Shown here piece by piece: positions 26,943-36,091 of a stretch of DNA of 64,000 nt. Position numbers and translations under genes: made by a program. Below the pieces are notes generated by a model. That model did no database searches. It saw only the letters and a list, made by a program, of their open reading frames with translations, and was not told where the DNA came from. The DNA is from JAOUJD01 sp963811265 (GTDB lineage Bacteria; Pseudomonadota; Gammaproteobacteria; Burkholderiales; Burkholderiaceae_F): positions 109,089 to 173,088 of the forward strand of contig CAWEQS010000017.1 of NCBI GenBank assembly GCA_963811265.1. The letters run 5' to 3'. Positions within the stretch are counted from its first letter, which is position 1; each line of letters begins with the position of its first letter.

Positions 26943-28194
26943 CCCGCAGCGCAGCGTCGCCTGCGACGACGCTCCGAATGAGCCGCCGCGAACATGCCGC
27001 GTCGATGCCAGCGCCCGCCCGAGCGGTGCGAGCCGCTGCTCGCCGCGCTCGCGGACCCGGCATCCTCTGCCGGCTACGACGAGTCGCACTGGGACCGCGT
27101 GATCCCACTCGCCCGCAGCGCGCGCCTGCTCGGCGTGCTCGCGCACCGCGTCTTCGAGAACGTCGATCGGGCCGCGCTGCCCGACCGCGTCGCAGCGCCA
27201 CCTCGACGCCGGCCTGATCGAGGCGCGGTTCCGCCGCCAGAAGACGCTGTACCTGCTGCACACGATCACGCCCATCCTCGCAAAGCCACCCCGGCCCGTG
27301 GGTGCTGCTGAAAGGCGCCGCCTACATCGCGCAGGACCTGCCTCTCGTCGCGCGGCCGGCTGCCGACCGACGTCGACCTGATGGTGCCGCGCGCATCGCT
27401 CGACGGCATCGAGCAGGGCGCTGAAGAACGCCGGCTGGGAGTTCGAGAAGAACGAGGCGTACGACCAGCACTACTACCGCGCGTGGTCGCACGAACTGCC
27501 GCCGATGATCGCTGCCGGCCAGGCGATGGAGCTGGACCTGCACCACACGATCCTGCCTCCGGTGGGCCGCATCAAGCCGGACACCGCACGACTGTTCAGC
27601 CGACGCGGTCCCAGTCGCAGGGATCGCCGTTCCACGTGCTCTGCCCTCAGGACCAGGTGCTGCACGCGGTCGTTCACCTCGTGTACGACTCCGACTTCGT
27701 CGGCCGACTGCGCGATCTGCTCGACATCGACGCGCTGTTCCGGCGGCTGCCGCTGTCGGACCGCGCCGCGCGCAGCGCGCTCGTCGAGCGCGCGCGCCTG
27801 CACGGCATGGAGAAGCCGCTGCGCCTCGCCGCGAACCTGTGCGCGGGCTGGTTCGAGACGCCGGGCTGCGACGCGCTGATCACGGAGACCGCCGACGCGG
27901 CGTCGGCCCTCTACGGAAAGCTGGATCGCCAGTCTCGCGAGCCGCGTGCTACCCCCGGTCAACGCGCGGGAAGGCTCCACGCGCTTCGCGGCGCAGCTTC
28001 TCGAAGCGCGCTCCCACTGGCTGCGCATGCCGCCGTGGCTGCTCGCGTACCACGCCGCGTCCAAGGGCATGCGCAGCCTGTCCCAGTTCGCGACGAAGCG
28101 CGAACGGCACGGCCGAAGGCTGACGCCGCGGGCCCGCCGGGCGCGGCCGCCCGAGCGACGCCGCGCACAGGGCGCGCACGCGCCCCGCGCGTAA
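26939..28194 (+). CDS. Nucleotidyltransferase family protein of the HPr-rel-A system (frame interrupted)
   Basis: GTG at 26939 overlaps the kinase stop (GTGA). The pieces read: ERCEPLLAALADPASSAGYD, HWDRVIPLARSARLLGVLAH, LDAGLIEARFRRQKTLYLLH, LLKGAAYIAQDLPL, GRLPTDVDLMVPRASLDGI, FEKNEAYDQHYYRAWSHELP, ELDLHHTILPPVGRIK and, after more breaks, HAVVHLVYDSDFVGRLRDLL and STRFAAQLLEARSHWLRMP. L-K-G plus D-V-D-L is the active-site pattern of the NTP_transf_5 nucleotidyltransferases, which occur in this locus type and in some capsule and peptide-modification loci. The donor and acceptor are unknown. The gene ends 10 bases before thiS, so transcription may continue into the thiamine genes. Confidence 0.78.
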
Positions 28195-28204
28195 AATCCG
28201 CGCC

Positions 28205-28435
28205 ATGTCGCACGCTCCCCTGGCTCTCCCCGCGCTGCGCCTCACCGTGAACGGCGAAGCGGCCGAATGCCGCCCCGGAACCACGGTGGCCAGCCTGCTC
28301 GCCACCATGGACACCGCCGGCAAGCGGGTGGCCGTCGAGCGCAACGGCGAGATCGTCCCGCGTTCGCAGCACGCGACGACGGTGCTCGAGCCCGGGGATC
28401 GCCTGGAAATCGTGATCGCAGTCGGAGGCGGTTGA
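28205..28435 (+). CDS. thiS: Sulfur-carrier protein ThiS
   Basis: This 76-residue ubiquitin-like protein ends in the required Gly-Gly (VIAVGGG), which ThiF adenylates and then loads with sulfur as a thiocarboxylate. LRLTVNGEAAECRPGTTVAS and VAVERNGEIVPRSQHATTVL are typical ThiS segments. It feeds sulfur to ThiG for thiazole synthesis. The gene is only ten bases from the HPr-rel-A operon and overlaps the OsmC-like gene (TGATG). thiF and thiO or thiH are not in the window. Confidence 0.95.
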   Translation: MSHAPLALPALRLTVNGEAAECRPGTTVASLLATMDTAGKRVAVERNGEIVPRSQHATTVLEPGDRLEIVIAVGGG

Positions 28436-28899
28436 TGTCCCACACGCACTTGTTCGAAGGCGAACTGCAATGGACCGGGCAGCCCGGCGAGGACGAGCAC
28501 GGCAAGCTCAAGCTCGAGCGCGCGTTCGTGATCCGCTTCGAGGGCGTGGCGCCGCTCGAGGGCTCGTCGCCGTCGTTCTTCCGCGGCGACGACAGCCGCC
28601 ACAACCCGGAAACGCTGATGGTCTCGTCGCTGATGGCCTGCCATCACCTGACCTACCTCTCCGTCTGCGAGCGCGCCGGCATCCGCGTGCTCGAGTACCG
28701 CGACCACGGCACCGGAACGCTCGCGATGAAGGACGGCAAGATGCGGATGGTCGAGGTCGCGCTGGCCCCGCAGGTCCGCATCGCCGACGCCGCGCAGGTC
28801 GACCAGGCGCGCGAACTGCACGCGAAGGCGCACGCGCACTGCTTCATGTCCAACTCCGTCAACTTCGAGGTCAAGGTCGAGCCGGCCGTGACCGCATGA
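28435..28899 (+). CDS. OsmC family protein
   Basis: The ATG at 28435 shares a base with the thiS stop. The 154-residue protein has both peroxidatic-type cysteines of OsmC/Ohr folds, in SLMACHHLTYLSVCERAG and AHAHCFMSNSVNFEV. OsmC and Ohr proteins are cytosolic thiol peroxidases that reduce organic hydroperoxides; some family members are only known as hypothetical. Its place between thiS and thiG, coupled to thiS and one base from thiG, is unusual. It may simply ride in the operon, or protect or process sulfur intermediates; the latter is speculation. Confidence 0.88.
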   Translation: MSHTHLFEGELQWTGQPGEDEHGKLKLERAFVIRFEGVAPLEGSSPSFFRGDDSRHNPETLMVSSLMACHHLTYLSVCERAGIRVLEYRDHGTGTLAMKDGKMRMVEVALAPQVRIADAAQVDQARELHAKAHAHCFMSNSVNFEVKVEPAVTA

Positions 28900-28900
28900 G

Positions 28901-29698
28901 ATGAACGACACCCTGAGGATCGGCGCGCGCGAGTTCCGTTCGCGGCTGCTGATCGGCACCGGCAAGTACAAGGACCTCGCGCAGACGAAGGAAGCGGTCG
29001 AGGCGAGCGGCGCCGAGATCGTCACCGTCGCGATCCGCCGCACCAACATCGGCCAGAACAAGGGCGAGCCCAGCCTGCTCGACGTGCTGCCGCCGTCGAA
29101 GTTCACGATGCTGCCCAACAGCGCCGGCTGCTACTCGGCCGAGGACGCGGTGCGCACGCTGCGCCTCGGGCGCGAACTGCTCGACGGCCATCCGCTCACC
29201 AAGCTGGAAGTGCTGGGCGATCCCGCCTCGCTCTACCCGAACATGCCCGAGACCATCAAGGCCGCCGAGACGCTGGTGAAGGAAGGCTTCGAGGTGATGG
29301 TCTACTGCAGCGACGATCCGATCCAGGCGCAGGTGCTGGAGTCGATCGGCTGCGTGGCCGTGATGCCGCTGGCGTCGCTGATCGGCTCCGGCATGGGCAT
29401 CCTCAATCCCTGGAACATCCAGCTGATCCTCGAGCGGGCGAAGGTGCCGGTGATCGTCGACGCCGGCGTCGGCACGGCGAGCGACGCGGCGATCGCGATG
29501 GAACTCGGCTGCGCCGGCGTGCTGATGAACACCGCGGTGGCGCAGGCGAAGGATCCGGTGCTGATGGCCAGCGCCATGAAGAAGGCCGTCGAAGCGGGAC
29601 GCGAGGCGTTCCGCGCGGGCCGGATGCCGAAGAAGCTCTACAGCGCCACGCCGAGCTCGCCGACCGCCGGCGTCATCGCGCCGACCAAGGCCGCCTGA
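28901..29698 (+). CDS. thiG: Thiazole synthase ThiG
   Basis: The 265-residue TIM-barrel protein has the ThiG hallmarks: RLLIGTGKYKDLAQTKEAV at the N-terminus, EIVTVAIRRTNI, the Schiff-base Lys in PLTKLEVLGD, and the phosphate-binding GAGVGTASDAAIAMELGC-type loop seen as DAGVGTASDAAIAMELGCAG. It joins DXP, dehydroglycine and ThiS thiocarboxylate into the thiazole phosphate of thiamine. The start ATG lies one base after the OsmC-like stop, so thiS-osmC-thiG is one operon. trmB, a frequent neighbour in betaproteobacteria, lies 1.5 kb downstream. Confidence 0.96.
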   Translation: MNDTLRIGAREFRSRLLIGTGKYKDLAQTKEAVEASGAEIVTVAIRRTNIGQNKGEPSLLDVLPPSKFTMLPNSAGCYSAEDAVRTLRLGRELLDGHPLTKLEVLGDPASLYPNMPETIKAAETLVKEGFEVMVYCSDDPIQAQVLESIGCVAVMPLASLIGSGMGILNPWNIQLILERAKVPVIVDAGVGTASDAAIAMELGCAGVLMNTAVAQAKDPVLMASAMKKAVEAGREAFRAGRMPKKLYSATPSSPTAGVIAPTKAA

Positions 29699-29714
29699 CC
29701 GCCGCCGCGATCGC

Positions 29715-31115
29715 TCAGGCCACCGGCAGCGCGCTCGCGCCGATCTTGTTGCGGCGCGCGTTGGCGACGAGCGCGAGGATCGCGGTCGACGCCAGCCGCG
29801 TGCGCACGCTGTCCGAGCGGCTGGTCAGCACGATCGGCACGCGGGTGCCGAGCACGATGCCGGCGCTGTCCGCGCCCGCGAGGTACTGCAGCTGCTTCGC
29901 GAGCATGTTGCCGGACTCGAGGTCCGGCACCACCAGGATGTCGGCGCGGCCGGCCACGCGCGACTCGATCTTCTTGGTGCGCGCCGCCTCGAGGCTGATC
30001 GCGTTGTCGAACGCCAGCGGGCCGTCGAGCAGGCCGCCGGTGATCTGGCCGCGGTCGGCCATCTTGCAGAGCGCCGCCGCGTCCACCGTCGACGGGATCT
30101 TCGGGTTCACCGTCTCGACCGCCGACAGGATCGCGACCTTCGGCTCCTCGATGCCGAGGATGTGCGCGAGTTCGATCGCGTTCTGCACGATGTCGACCTT
30201 GTCCTCGAGCGTCGGCTGGATGTTGATCGCCGCGTCGGTCACCAGCAGCGGCCGCGGGTACGCCGGCACGTCGAGGATGAAGACGTGGCTCACGCGGCGC
30301 GCGGTGCGCAGGCCGGTCGACGTCGGCACAATCGCGGCGAGCATCTCGTCGGTGTGCAGGCTGCCCTTCATCAGCGCCTCGACCCGGCCCTGGCGCGCGA
30401 GCTGCACGGCGCGCGCGGCGGCTTCGTGGCTGTGCTCGGTGCTGACGATCGTGATGCCGGTGAGGTCGGCGCCGTGCGCCTCGGCCACCGAGCGGATCTT
30501 CGCTTCCGGCCCGACCAGGATCGGGACGATCAGGCCGCGTCGCGCCGCCTCGAGCGCCCCGAGCAGCGAGTCGCGGTCGCACGGATGCACGACGGCGCAG
30601 CTCACCGCCGGCAGCCCCTCGCAGCGGCGCAGCAGGCGCGTGAACGCGTCGTTGCGGCGCAGGACCATCTCTGGCGTGGCGACGTCCGAGTAGCTGATGC
30701 GGTGGTCGGGCGCCCGCACGGTCACGGTGCCCGCGACGATCTCGTCGTCGCCCCGCTTGACGGTGCACGCCAGCACGACGACGTTGTCCGGCCGCTTCTC
30801 GAGGACCGTCGCCGTGGCGGTCAGCTCGTCGCCGGCCGTGATCGCGCCGTTGAAGTTCAGTTCCTGCGAAATCATCGTCGTGCCGGGACCGGGCATCCGG
30901 CGCGACAGCAGCCCGGAGATGATCGCCTCCGCGCCGACCGCCTTCGCCGTGGTTCCCGGCACCAGCCCGTTGCCGTTCGAGGCGAGGTGGAACGCATCGA
31001 CGTCGCCGCTGACGAGCGCCAGCGCGTCGACCTCGGTCTGGCTGATCCGCCGCGACACCGTGGCGGTCGAGCCGACTTCCAGTTCGTCGTAGGTGATGTT
31101 GGTGAAGGATCGCAA
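29715..31115 (-). CDS. MaoC hydratase / phosphate acetyl-butyryltransferase fusion
   Basis: The frame is open far upstream, but a TTG at 31115 preceded by GGAGAG (six-base spacing) gives the best start; GTG at 31130 is an alternative. The 466-residue product has an N-terminal MaoC hot-dog domain (DVDAFHLASNGNGLVPGTTA, GPGTTMISQELNFNGAI) and a C-terminal phosphotransacetylase domain (LVGPEAKIRSVAEAHG, MKGSLHTDEMLAAIV, TDAAINIQPTLEDKVDI). Such fusions are annotated as bifunctional enoyl-CoA hydratase/phosphate acetyltransferase, probably in short-chain fatty acyl or polyhydroxyalkanoate metabolism. It diverges from trmB. Confidence 0.88.
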   Translation of the reverse strand: MRSFTNITYDELEVGSTATVSRRISQTEVDALALVSGDVDAFHLASNGNGLVPGTTAKAVGAEAIISGLLSRRMPGPGTTMISQELNFNGAITAGDELTATATVLEKRPDNVVVLACTVKRGDDEIVAGTVTVRAPDHRISYSDVATPEMVLRRNDAFTRLLRRCEGLPAVSCAVVHPCDRDSLLGALEAARRGLIVPILVGPEAKIRSVAEAHGADLTGITIVSTEHSHEAAARAVQLARQGRVEALMKGSLHTDEMLAAIVPTSTGLRTARRVSHVFILDVPAYPRPLLVTDAAINIQPTLEDKVDIVQNAIELAHILGIEEPKVAILSAVETVNPKIPSTVDAAALCKMADRGQITGGLLDGPLAFDNAISLEAARTKKIESRVAGRADILVVPDLESGNMLAKQLQYLAGADSAGIVLGTRVPIVLTSRSDSVRTRLASTAILALVANARRNKIGASALPVA

Positions 31116-31253
31116 TCCGGTCTCTCCGTGCAGGCTCTTCACTCGATGACGCTTTCCAGATGCATTTGTGCAACGCACCAATTCTACGCCTTCGGGGCGG
31201 GCTGCGAAGGATCGGGCGCACCCGGTTACCATGCGCCGCCTCCCAGGCACGCC

Positions 31254-31979
31254 ATGTCCGATTCCGACGTCACCGACCCCGCCCCCGAGCCCGCAGGCCC
31301 GCCGTATCGACACATCCGCAGCTTCGCGATGCGGCGCGGGCACATCACGCAAGGCCAGCGGCGCGCCGTCGAGCAGTGGTTCGCGGCGTTCGGCGTGCCG
31401 TACGCGCCGCAGCCGCTCGACTTCGGGCAGGTGTTCGGCCGGCGCGCGCCGGTCGTGCTCGAGATCGGCTTCGGCATGGGCGAGACCACCGCGGCGATCG
31501 CGCAGTCGCGGCCGGACGTCGACTTCCTCGGCGTCGAGGTCTTCACCGCCGGCGTCGGCGCGCTGCTGAAGCGCATCGACGAACTCGCGCTGGCCAACGT
31601 GCGCATCGTTCACCACGACGCGGTCGAGGTCGTGCGCGACATGATCCCGCCCGACGCGCTGGCCGGCGTGCACATCTACTTCCCCGATCCGTGGCAGAAG
31701 AAGCGCCATCACAAGCGCCGGCTGGTCGCGCAGCCGTTCATCGGGCTGCTCGCGAGCCGCATCGCGCCCGGCGGCTACCTGCACTGCGCCACCGACTGGG
31801 AGGACTACGCGCAGCAGATGCTCGAGGTCCTGGGCGGAGAGACGCAACTCGTCAATACGGCCGACGGCTTCGCGACGGAACCGGCCAATCCGCTCTGCCG
31901 CCGCCCGACCACCAAGTTCAACGCCCGCGGCGACCGGCTCGGCCACGGGACCTGGGACCTCGTGTTCATTCGCCGCTAG
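31254..31979 (+). CDS. trmB: tRNA (guanine-N7-)-methyltransferase TrmB
   Basis: The 241-residue protein starts MSDSDVTDPAPEPAG and has the motif-I SAM site VVLEIGFGMGETTAAIA, followed by IYFPDPWQKKRHHKRRL with the family-specific FPDPWxKxRHxKRR, and the C-terminal RPTTKFNARGDRLGHGTWDL that binds the RNA and the cofactor. It makes m7G46 in tRNA variable loops. The ATG at 31254 is chosen because the frame upstream is antisense to the MaoC fusion. It is a single-gene unit. Confidence 0.96.
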   Translation: MSDSDVTDPAPEPAGPPYRHIRSFAMRRGHITQGQRRAVEQWFAAFGVPYAPQPLDFGQVFGRRAPVVLEIGFGMGETTAAIAQSRPDVDFLGVEVFTAGVGALLKRIDELALANVRIVHHDAVEVVRDMIPPDALAGVHIYFPDPWQKKRHHKRRLVAQPFIGLLASRIAPGGYLHCATDWEDYAQQMLEVLGGETQLVNTADGFATEPANPLCRRPTTKFNARGDRLGHGTWDLVFIRR

Positions 31980-32118
31980 CCAGCCGCGCGCCGGCGGTCG
32001 CAATTGAGCAGGCGCATCCGCGCCGGCATGGCTAGACTCCCGTCCCGTCGCCCTCCGCAGCCGATCGCGTCCGGGGGCGGCGCACCCGGGTTCCACACGC
32101 TTCGACACGAGGTCCGCC

Positions 32119-33595
32119 ATGTTCGCGTCCGTCTTCCGCGCCGTCATCGGCAGCATCGCTCTCGCCGCGGCCTGCGCGTCGCATGCGCAGGCGCCTTCGG
32201 CGCCGGCGAAGCCGCGCGCGATGAAGATAGAAAACGTCACCGAGGCGAAGTTCACGGGCGACTTCGACACGATGCTCGAGCGACGGCGCATCCGCGTGCT
32301 CGTGCCGTACAGCCGCACGCTGTATTTCAACGACAAGGGCACGCAGCGCGGGATGACGGCCGACCTGATGCGCGAGTTCGAGCAGCACCTGAACCGGAAG
32401 CACGCGAAGCAGCTCGGCAAGCGCCCGATCACGCTGATCATGGTGCCGACGACGCGCGACGAGATGTTCAACGAGGTGGCGCAAGGGACTGGCCGACATC
32501 GCCGCCGGCAACCTCTCGATCACCGAGACGCGCCTGAAGCAGGTCGACTTCGCGTACCTGCCCGACCTGCCCGGGATGAACGAGGTGATCGCCACGGGAC
32601 CGAAGTCGCCGCCGGTCAACTCGATCGACGACCTCGCCGGCAAGACGATCCACGTCCGCAAGGTCGTGAGCTACCGCCAGACGGTCGAGGACCTGAACCA
32701 GCGCTTCGTGAAGGAGGGCAAGCCGCCGATGAAGATCGTCGACCTGCCCGACGCGCTGGAGGACGAAGACAAGCTCGAGATGCTCAACGTCGGCCTGCTC
32801 GAGCTCGTCGTCGTCGACGACTGGAAAGGGAAGATCTGGGCCCAGGTGCTGAAGGACGTGAAGATCCGCGACGACCTGGCGCTGAAGAAGGACGTGAAGG
32901 CCGGGTGGGCCATCCGCAAGGACAGTCCGCTGCTGAAGGCGGAGATCGAGGAGTTCATGCGGCAGGCGCGCAAGGTCTCGTCGCTGCAGGCGCGCCAGAG
33001 CCTCGCGCTGTCGCGCGCGAAGAAGTTCAGGAACAACACGGCCGATGCGGAGCTCAAGCAGTTCCAGCAGACCCTTGCGCTGTTCGAGAAGTACGGCGCG
33101 AAGTACGGCTTCGACCCGCTGATGCTGGCGGCGCAGGGCTACCAGGAGTCGCAGCTCAACCAGAGCGCGAAGAGCCACGTCGGCGCGATCGGCATCATGC
33201 AGGTGATGCCTGCGACCGGCGCCGAGCTCAAGGTCGGCGACATCGCGATCGCCGAGAACAACGTCCACGCGGGCACGAAGTACATGGACCAGCTGATGAC
33301 GAAGTACTTCCAGGACGCGAAGTTCAGCGAGTCGAACCGGCCGCTGTTCGCCTTCGCCAGCTACAACGCGGGGCCGGGGCGCATCTCCCAGATGCGGAAG
33401 GAAGCGGCCAAGCGCGGGCTCGACCCGGACAAGTGGTTCAACAACGTCGAGATCGTCACCGCCGAGAAGGTCGGCATCGAAACCACCACGTACGTCCGGA
33501 ACATCTACAAGTACTACGTGGCGTACTCGCTGATGCTGGCGACGCGCACGGAGCAGAGCGAGGCGCGCAAGGCGCTCGAGGCGCCGAAGAAGTGA
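32119..33595 (+). CDS. MltF-like membrane-bound lytic transglycosylase (one frameshift)
   Basis: A signal peptide (VIGSIALAAACASHAQA) precedes a periplasmic solute-binding-like domain (RRRIRVLVPYSRTLYFNDKG, ADIAAGNLSITETRLKQVDF) and a C-terminal SLT domain with catalytic Glu in AAQGYQESQLNQ, then GAIGIMQVMPATGAEL and FAFASYNAGPGRIS. One extra base near 32485 shifts the frame; removing it gives EVAQGLADIAAGN. The gene is 3n+1 bases long. The layout equals MltF, which cleaves peptidoglycan to 1,6-anhydromuropeptides, with the first domain regulating the second. No lipobox is obvious, so it may be periplasmic and not lipid-anchored. Confidence 0.9.
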
Positions 33596-33832
33596 CGCAG
33601 CACGTTCGTTGAACCTTGGTGCAATAGGCAGCGCCCAGGGCGTCGCCTAGTCTCGCGCCGCAGCGCGCGGTGGGTGTTGCAGGCCTGTTCCGGTCTCCCG
33701 CACGGCCCTCCTCGCCCCGCAACAGGCTGGTTGGTTCATCCAGAGCGAACGCGACCGCGGGCTGCGCGTCCGGACTTTGACCTTGAGTATGCTTCGCGCC
33801 GGATCCCGCACGACAACAAGGAGAGGAAAGAC

Positions 33833-34525
33833 ATGACAGCGAAACTCGCCGCCGAACTGCTCGGCACGTTCTGGCTGGTGCTCGGCGGCTGCGGCAGCGC
33901 CGTGCTGGCGGCCGCGTTCCCGGAACTCGGCATCGGCTTCGTCGGTGTTGCGCTGGCGTTCGGCCTGACGGTGCTCACGGGCGCCTACGCGCTCGGCCCG
34001 ATCTCGGGCGGACACTTCAACCCGGCGGTCTCCGTCGGACTCTGGGCCGGCGGGCGCTTCCCGGCGTCGCAATTGCTCCCGTACATCGTGGCGCAGGTGA
34101 TCGGCGCCGTCGTCGCCGCCGGCGTGCTCTACCTGATCGCCAGCGGCAAGGCCGGCTTCGACCTGAAGGGCGGCTTCGCGTCGAACGGGTTCGGCGAGCA
34201 CTCGCCGGGCAAGTACACCTTCGGGTCGGCGGCGATCACCGAGGTGGTCATGACCTTCATGTTCCTGATCGTGATCCTCGGCGCCACGCACAAGCGCGCG
34301 TCTCCGGGCTTCGCGGGCCTCGCGATCGGCCTGGCGCTGACGTTGATCCACCTGATCAGCATCCCGGTGACGAACACGTCGGTGAACCCGGCGCGCAGCA
34401 CCGGCCCCGCGCTCTTCGTCGGCGGCTGGGCAATCGAGCAGCTCTGGCTGTTCTGGGTCGCGCCGATCGTCGGTGCGGCCGTCGCAGGCTGGACGTCCCG
34501 CGCGGTGTTCGACTCGGCGGACTAG
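33833..34525 (+). CDS. aqpZ: Aquaporin Z
   Basis: The 230-residue protein has six membrane spans and both pore loops, SGGHFNPAVSVGLW and TNTSVNPARSTGPALF. Ser-Gly-Gly-His before the first NPA and Thr-Asn-Thr-Ser before the second are typical of water-selective AqpZ, as opposed to glycerol facilitators. The ATG at 33833 is preceded by AAGGAGAGG. The upstream 237-base gap holds no gene that I can see. It stands alone on the plus strand, convergent with the Ycf46-like AAA gene. Confidence 0.96.
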   Translation: MTAKLAAELLGTFWLVLGGCGSAVLAAAFPELGIGFVGVALAFGLTVLTGAYALGPISGGHFNPAVSVGLWAGGRFPASQLLPYIVAQVIGAVVAAGVLYLIASGKAGFDLKGGFASNGFGEHSPGKYTFGSAAITEVVMTFMFLIVILGATHKRASPGFAGLAIGLALTLIHLISIPVTNTSVNPARSTGPALFVGGWAIEQLWLFWVAPIVGAAVAGWTSRAVFDSAD

Positions 34526-34562
34526 CGGCCGGTTCGAGGTTCGAGCCCGCAGACGTCGGCCG

Positions 34563-36091
34563 CTAGGCGGGCGGCATCGTGTCGCCGCCGCCCGCCTCCG
34601 GCTCGTCGTCCGCGTACACGGCGCGTTCGTGCGCCCAGGCGCGCAGCGCGTCGATGCGCTCGGCCATCACGACCGAAGCGGCCGCGTGCGCTCGATCTCC
34701 GCGAGGATGTCGGCGGCCCGCAGGGACTCGCCCCGCGCGCGCGCCTCGAACGACGCGGACACGATCGCCTGCTCGATCTCGGCGCCCGAGAAGCCGCGCG
34801 CGAGTTTCGCGAGCGCCTCGACCTCGAACTGCTGCGGGTCGTGGCCGCGCTTCTTCAGGTGGATCGAGGCGATCTGCGCGCGCGCCGCTTCCGACGGGAA
34901 GTCGACGAAGAAGATCTCGTCGAAGCGCCCCTTGCGGACCAGTTCGGGCGGCAGCTGCGAGATGTCGTTGGCCGTCGCCACCATGAACACCGGCTCGCGG
35001 CGCTCCGCCATCCACGTCAGCAGGCTGCCGAGCACGCGGCGCGACACGCCGCCGTCGCCGTCGCCGCCGTCGGTCGAGAGGCCCTTCTCGATCTCGTCGA
35101 TCCACAGCACGCACGGCGACATGCTCTCCGCCGCCGCGAACGCGTTGCGCAGGTTGCGCTCGGTCTCGCCGTAGTACTTGTTGTAGAGCGCGCCGAAGTC
35201 GAGCCGCATCAGCGGCACGCCCCACTCGCCCGCGACCGCGCGCGCGGCGAGGCTCTTGCCGCCGCCCTGCACGCCCAGCAGCACGATGCCCTTGGGCCGG
35301 TCGACGTCGCTCGAGGCGGGATCGAGGAAGGGCGCGCGGCGCAGGCCGATCCAGTGCTTCAGCCGCGCCAGCCCGCCGACGTCGTCGAAGCGCACCTTGC
35401 TCTGCTCGTAGCCGAGCGCGCCACTGCCGCCGAGCGCCTCGTACTTGATCTCCAGCACCCGCCGCACGTCGTCGGCGCTGATCGCGCCGTCGTCGCGCAG
35501 CGCCTGCCGCACCAGCCGGCGCACGTCGTCCTGTTCCATCCCGAGCAGGTGCATGATCAGCATCTCGACGGCCCCGCGGTCGCCGCGCGGCTTCTCGCCG
35601 GTCTGGCTCTCGTGGCGCTTCGCCTCCTCCATCACGATCGCGCGGATCGCGTCGCGGTCGGGCAGCACCGGGCGGAAGTGGGCGGACAAGCGCAGGATCT
35701 CCGACGGCAGTTCGTCGAGCCGCGGACTGAGGAACACCAGCGTGCGCGCGTTCCGGTAGTGCGACAGCGCGATCTCGCGGATCAGCCGCATCGACACCGG
35801 GTCCTTGAAGCCGGGATGCGCATCGCACATCACGTACACGCCGTTCTGCGGAGTGCGGTCGATGTGCTTCAGCGCGTCGAGCAGGTCGTTGGTCTGGTGC
35901 ACCGCCTCGCCGCCGCCGTGGCGCCGGATGCCGCTGGTGATGCTCCACGTCATCAGCGCCTGGTTCTCGAGGTTGCACGCCTTCTTCAGCAGTTCGACGA
36001 TGCGCGGTTCCTCGTGCGACTCGATCAGGATGATCGGGAAGCGCGAGCGCAGCAGCGAGCCGAGTTCGGTCGCTTCGTCACGGGCGTTCAT
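34563..36091 (-). CDS. Ycf46-like AAA family ATPase (one frameshift near the end)
   Basis: About 509 residues. The N-terminal half (IILIESHEEPRIVELLKKAC, NGVYVMCDAHPGFKDPVSM, ARTLVFLSPRLDELPSEI) matches the degenerate first module of Ycf46-type proteins. The AAA domain has Walker A LLGVQGGGKSLAARAVAGEW, Walker B VLWIDEIEKGLS and the sensor region MVATANDISQLPPELVRKGR. Near 34680 one missing base shifts the frame; restoring it joins ERTRPL to SVVMAERIDALRAWA and the stop at 34563, rather than stopping at 34667. The length is 3n+2. The start overlaps the DUF6498 stop (ATGA). Ycf46 occurs in cyanobacteria, plastids and some proteobacteria; its client is not established. Confidence 0.85.

Noticed and set aside
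24924..28194. tRNA-Gly as attachment site of a genomic island carrying the HPr-rel-A operon
   Set aside because: No integrase, no repeated tRNA end downstream, and the following thiS is only ten bases from the operon.
31116..32471. Upstream extension of the MaoC-phosphotransacetylase frame to 32471
   Set aside because: The extra 450 codons lie antisense to trmB and MltF-like genes; a TTG with a good ribosome-binding site at 31115 explains the gene.
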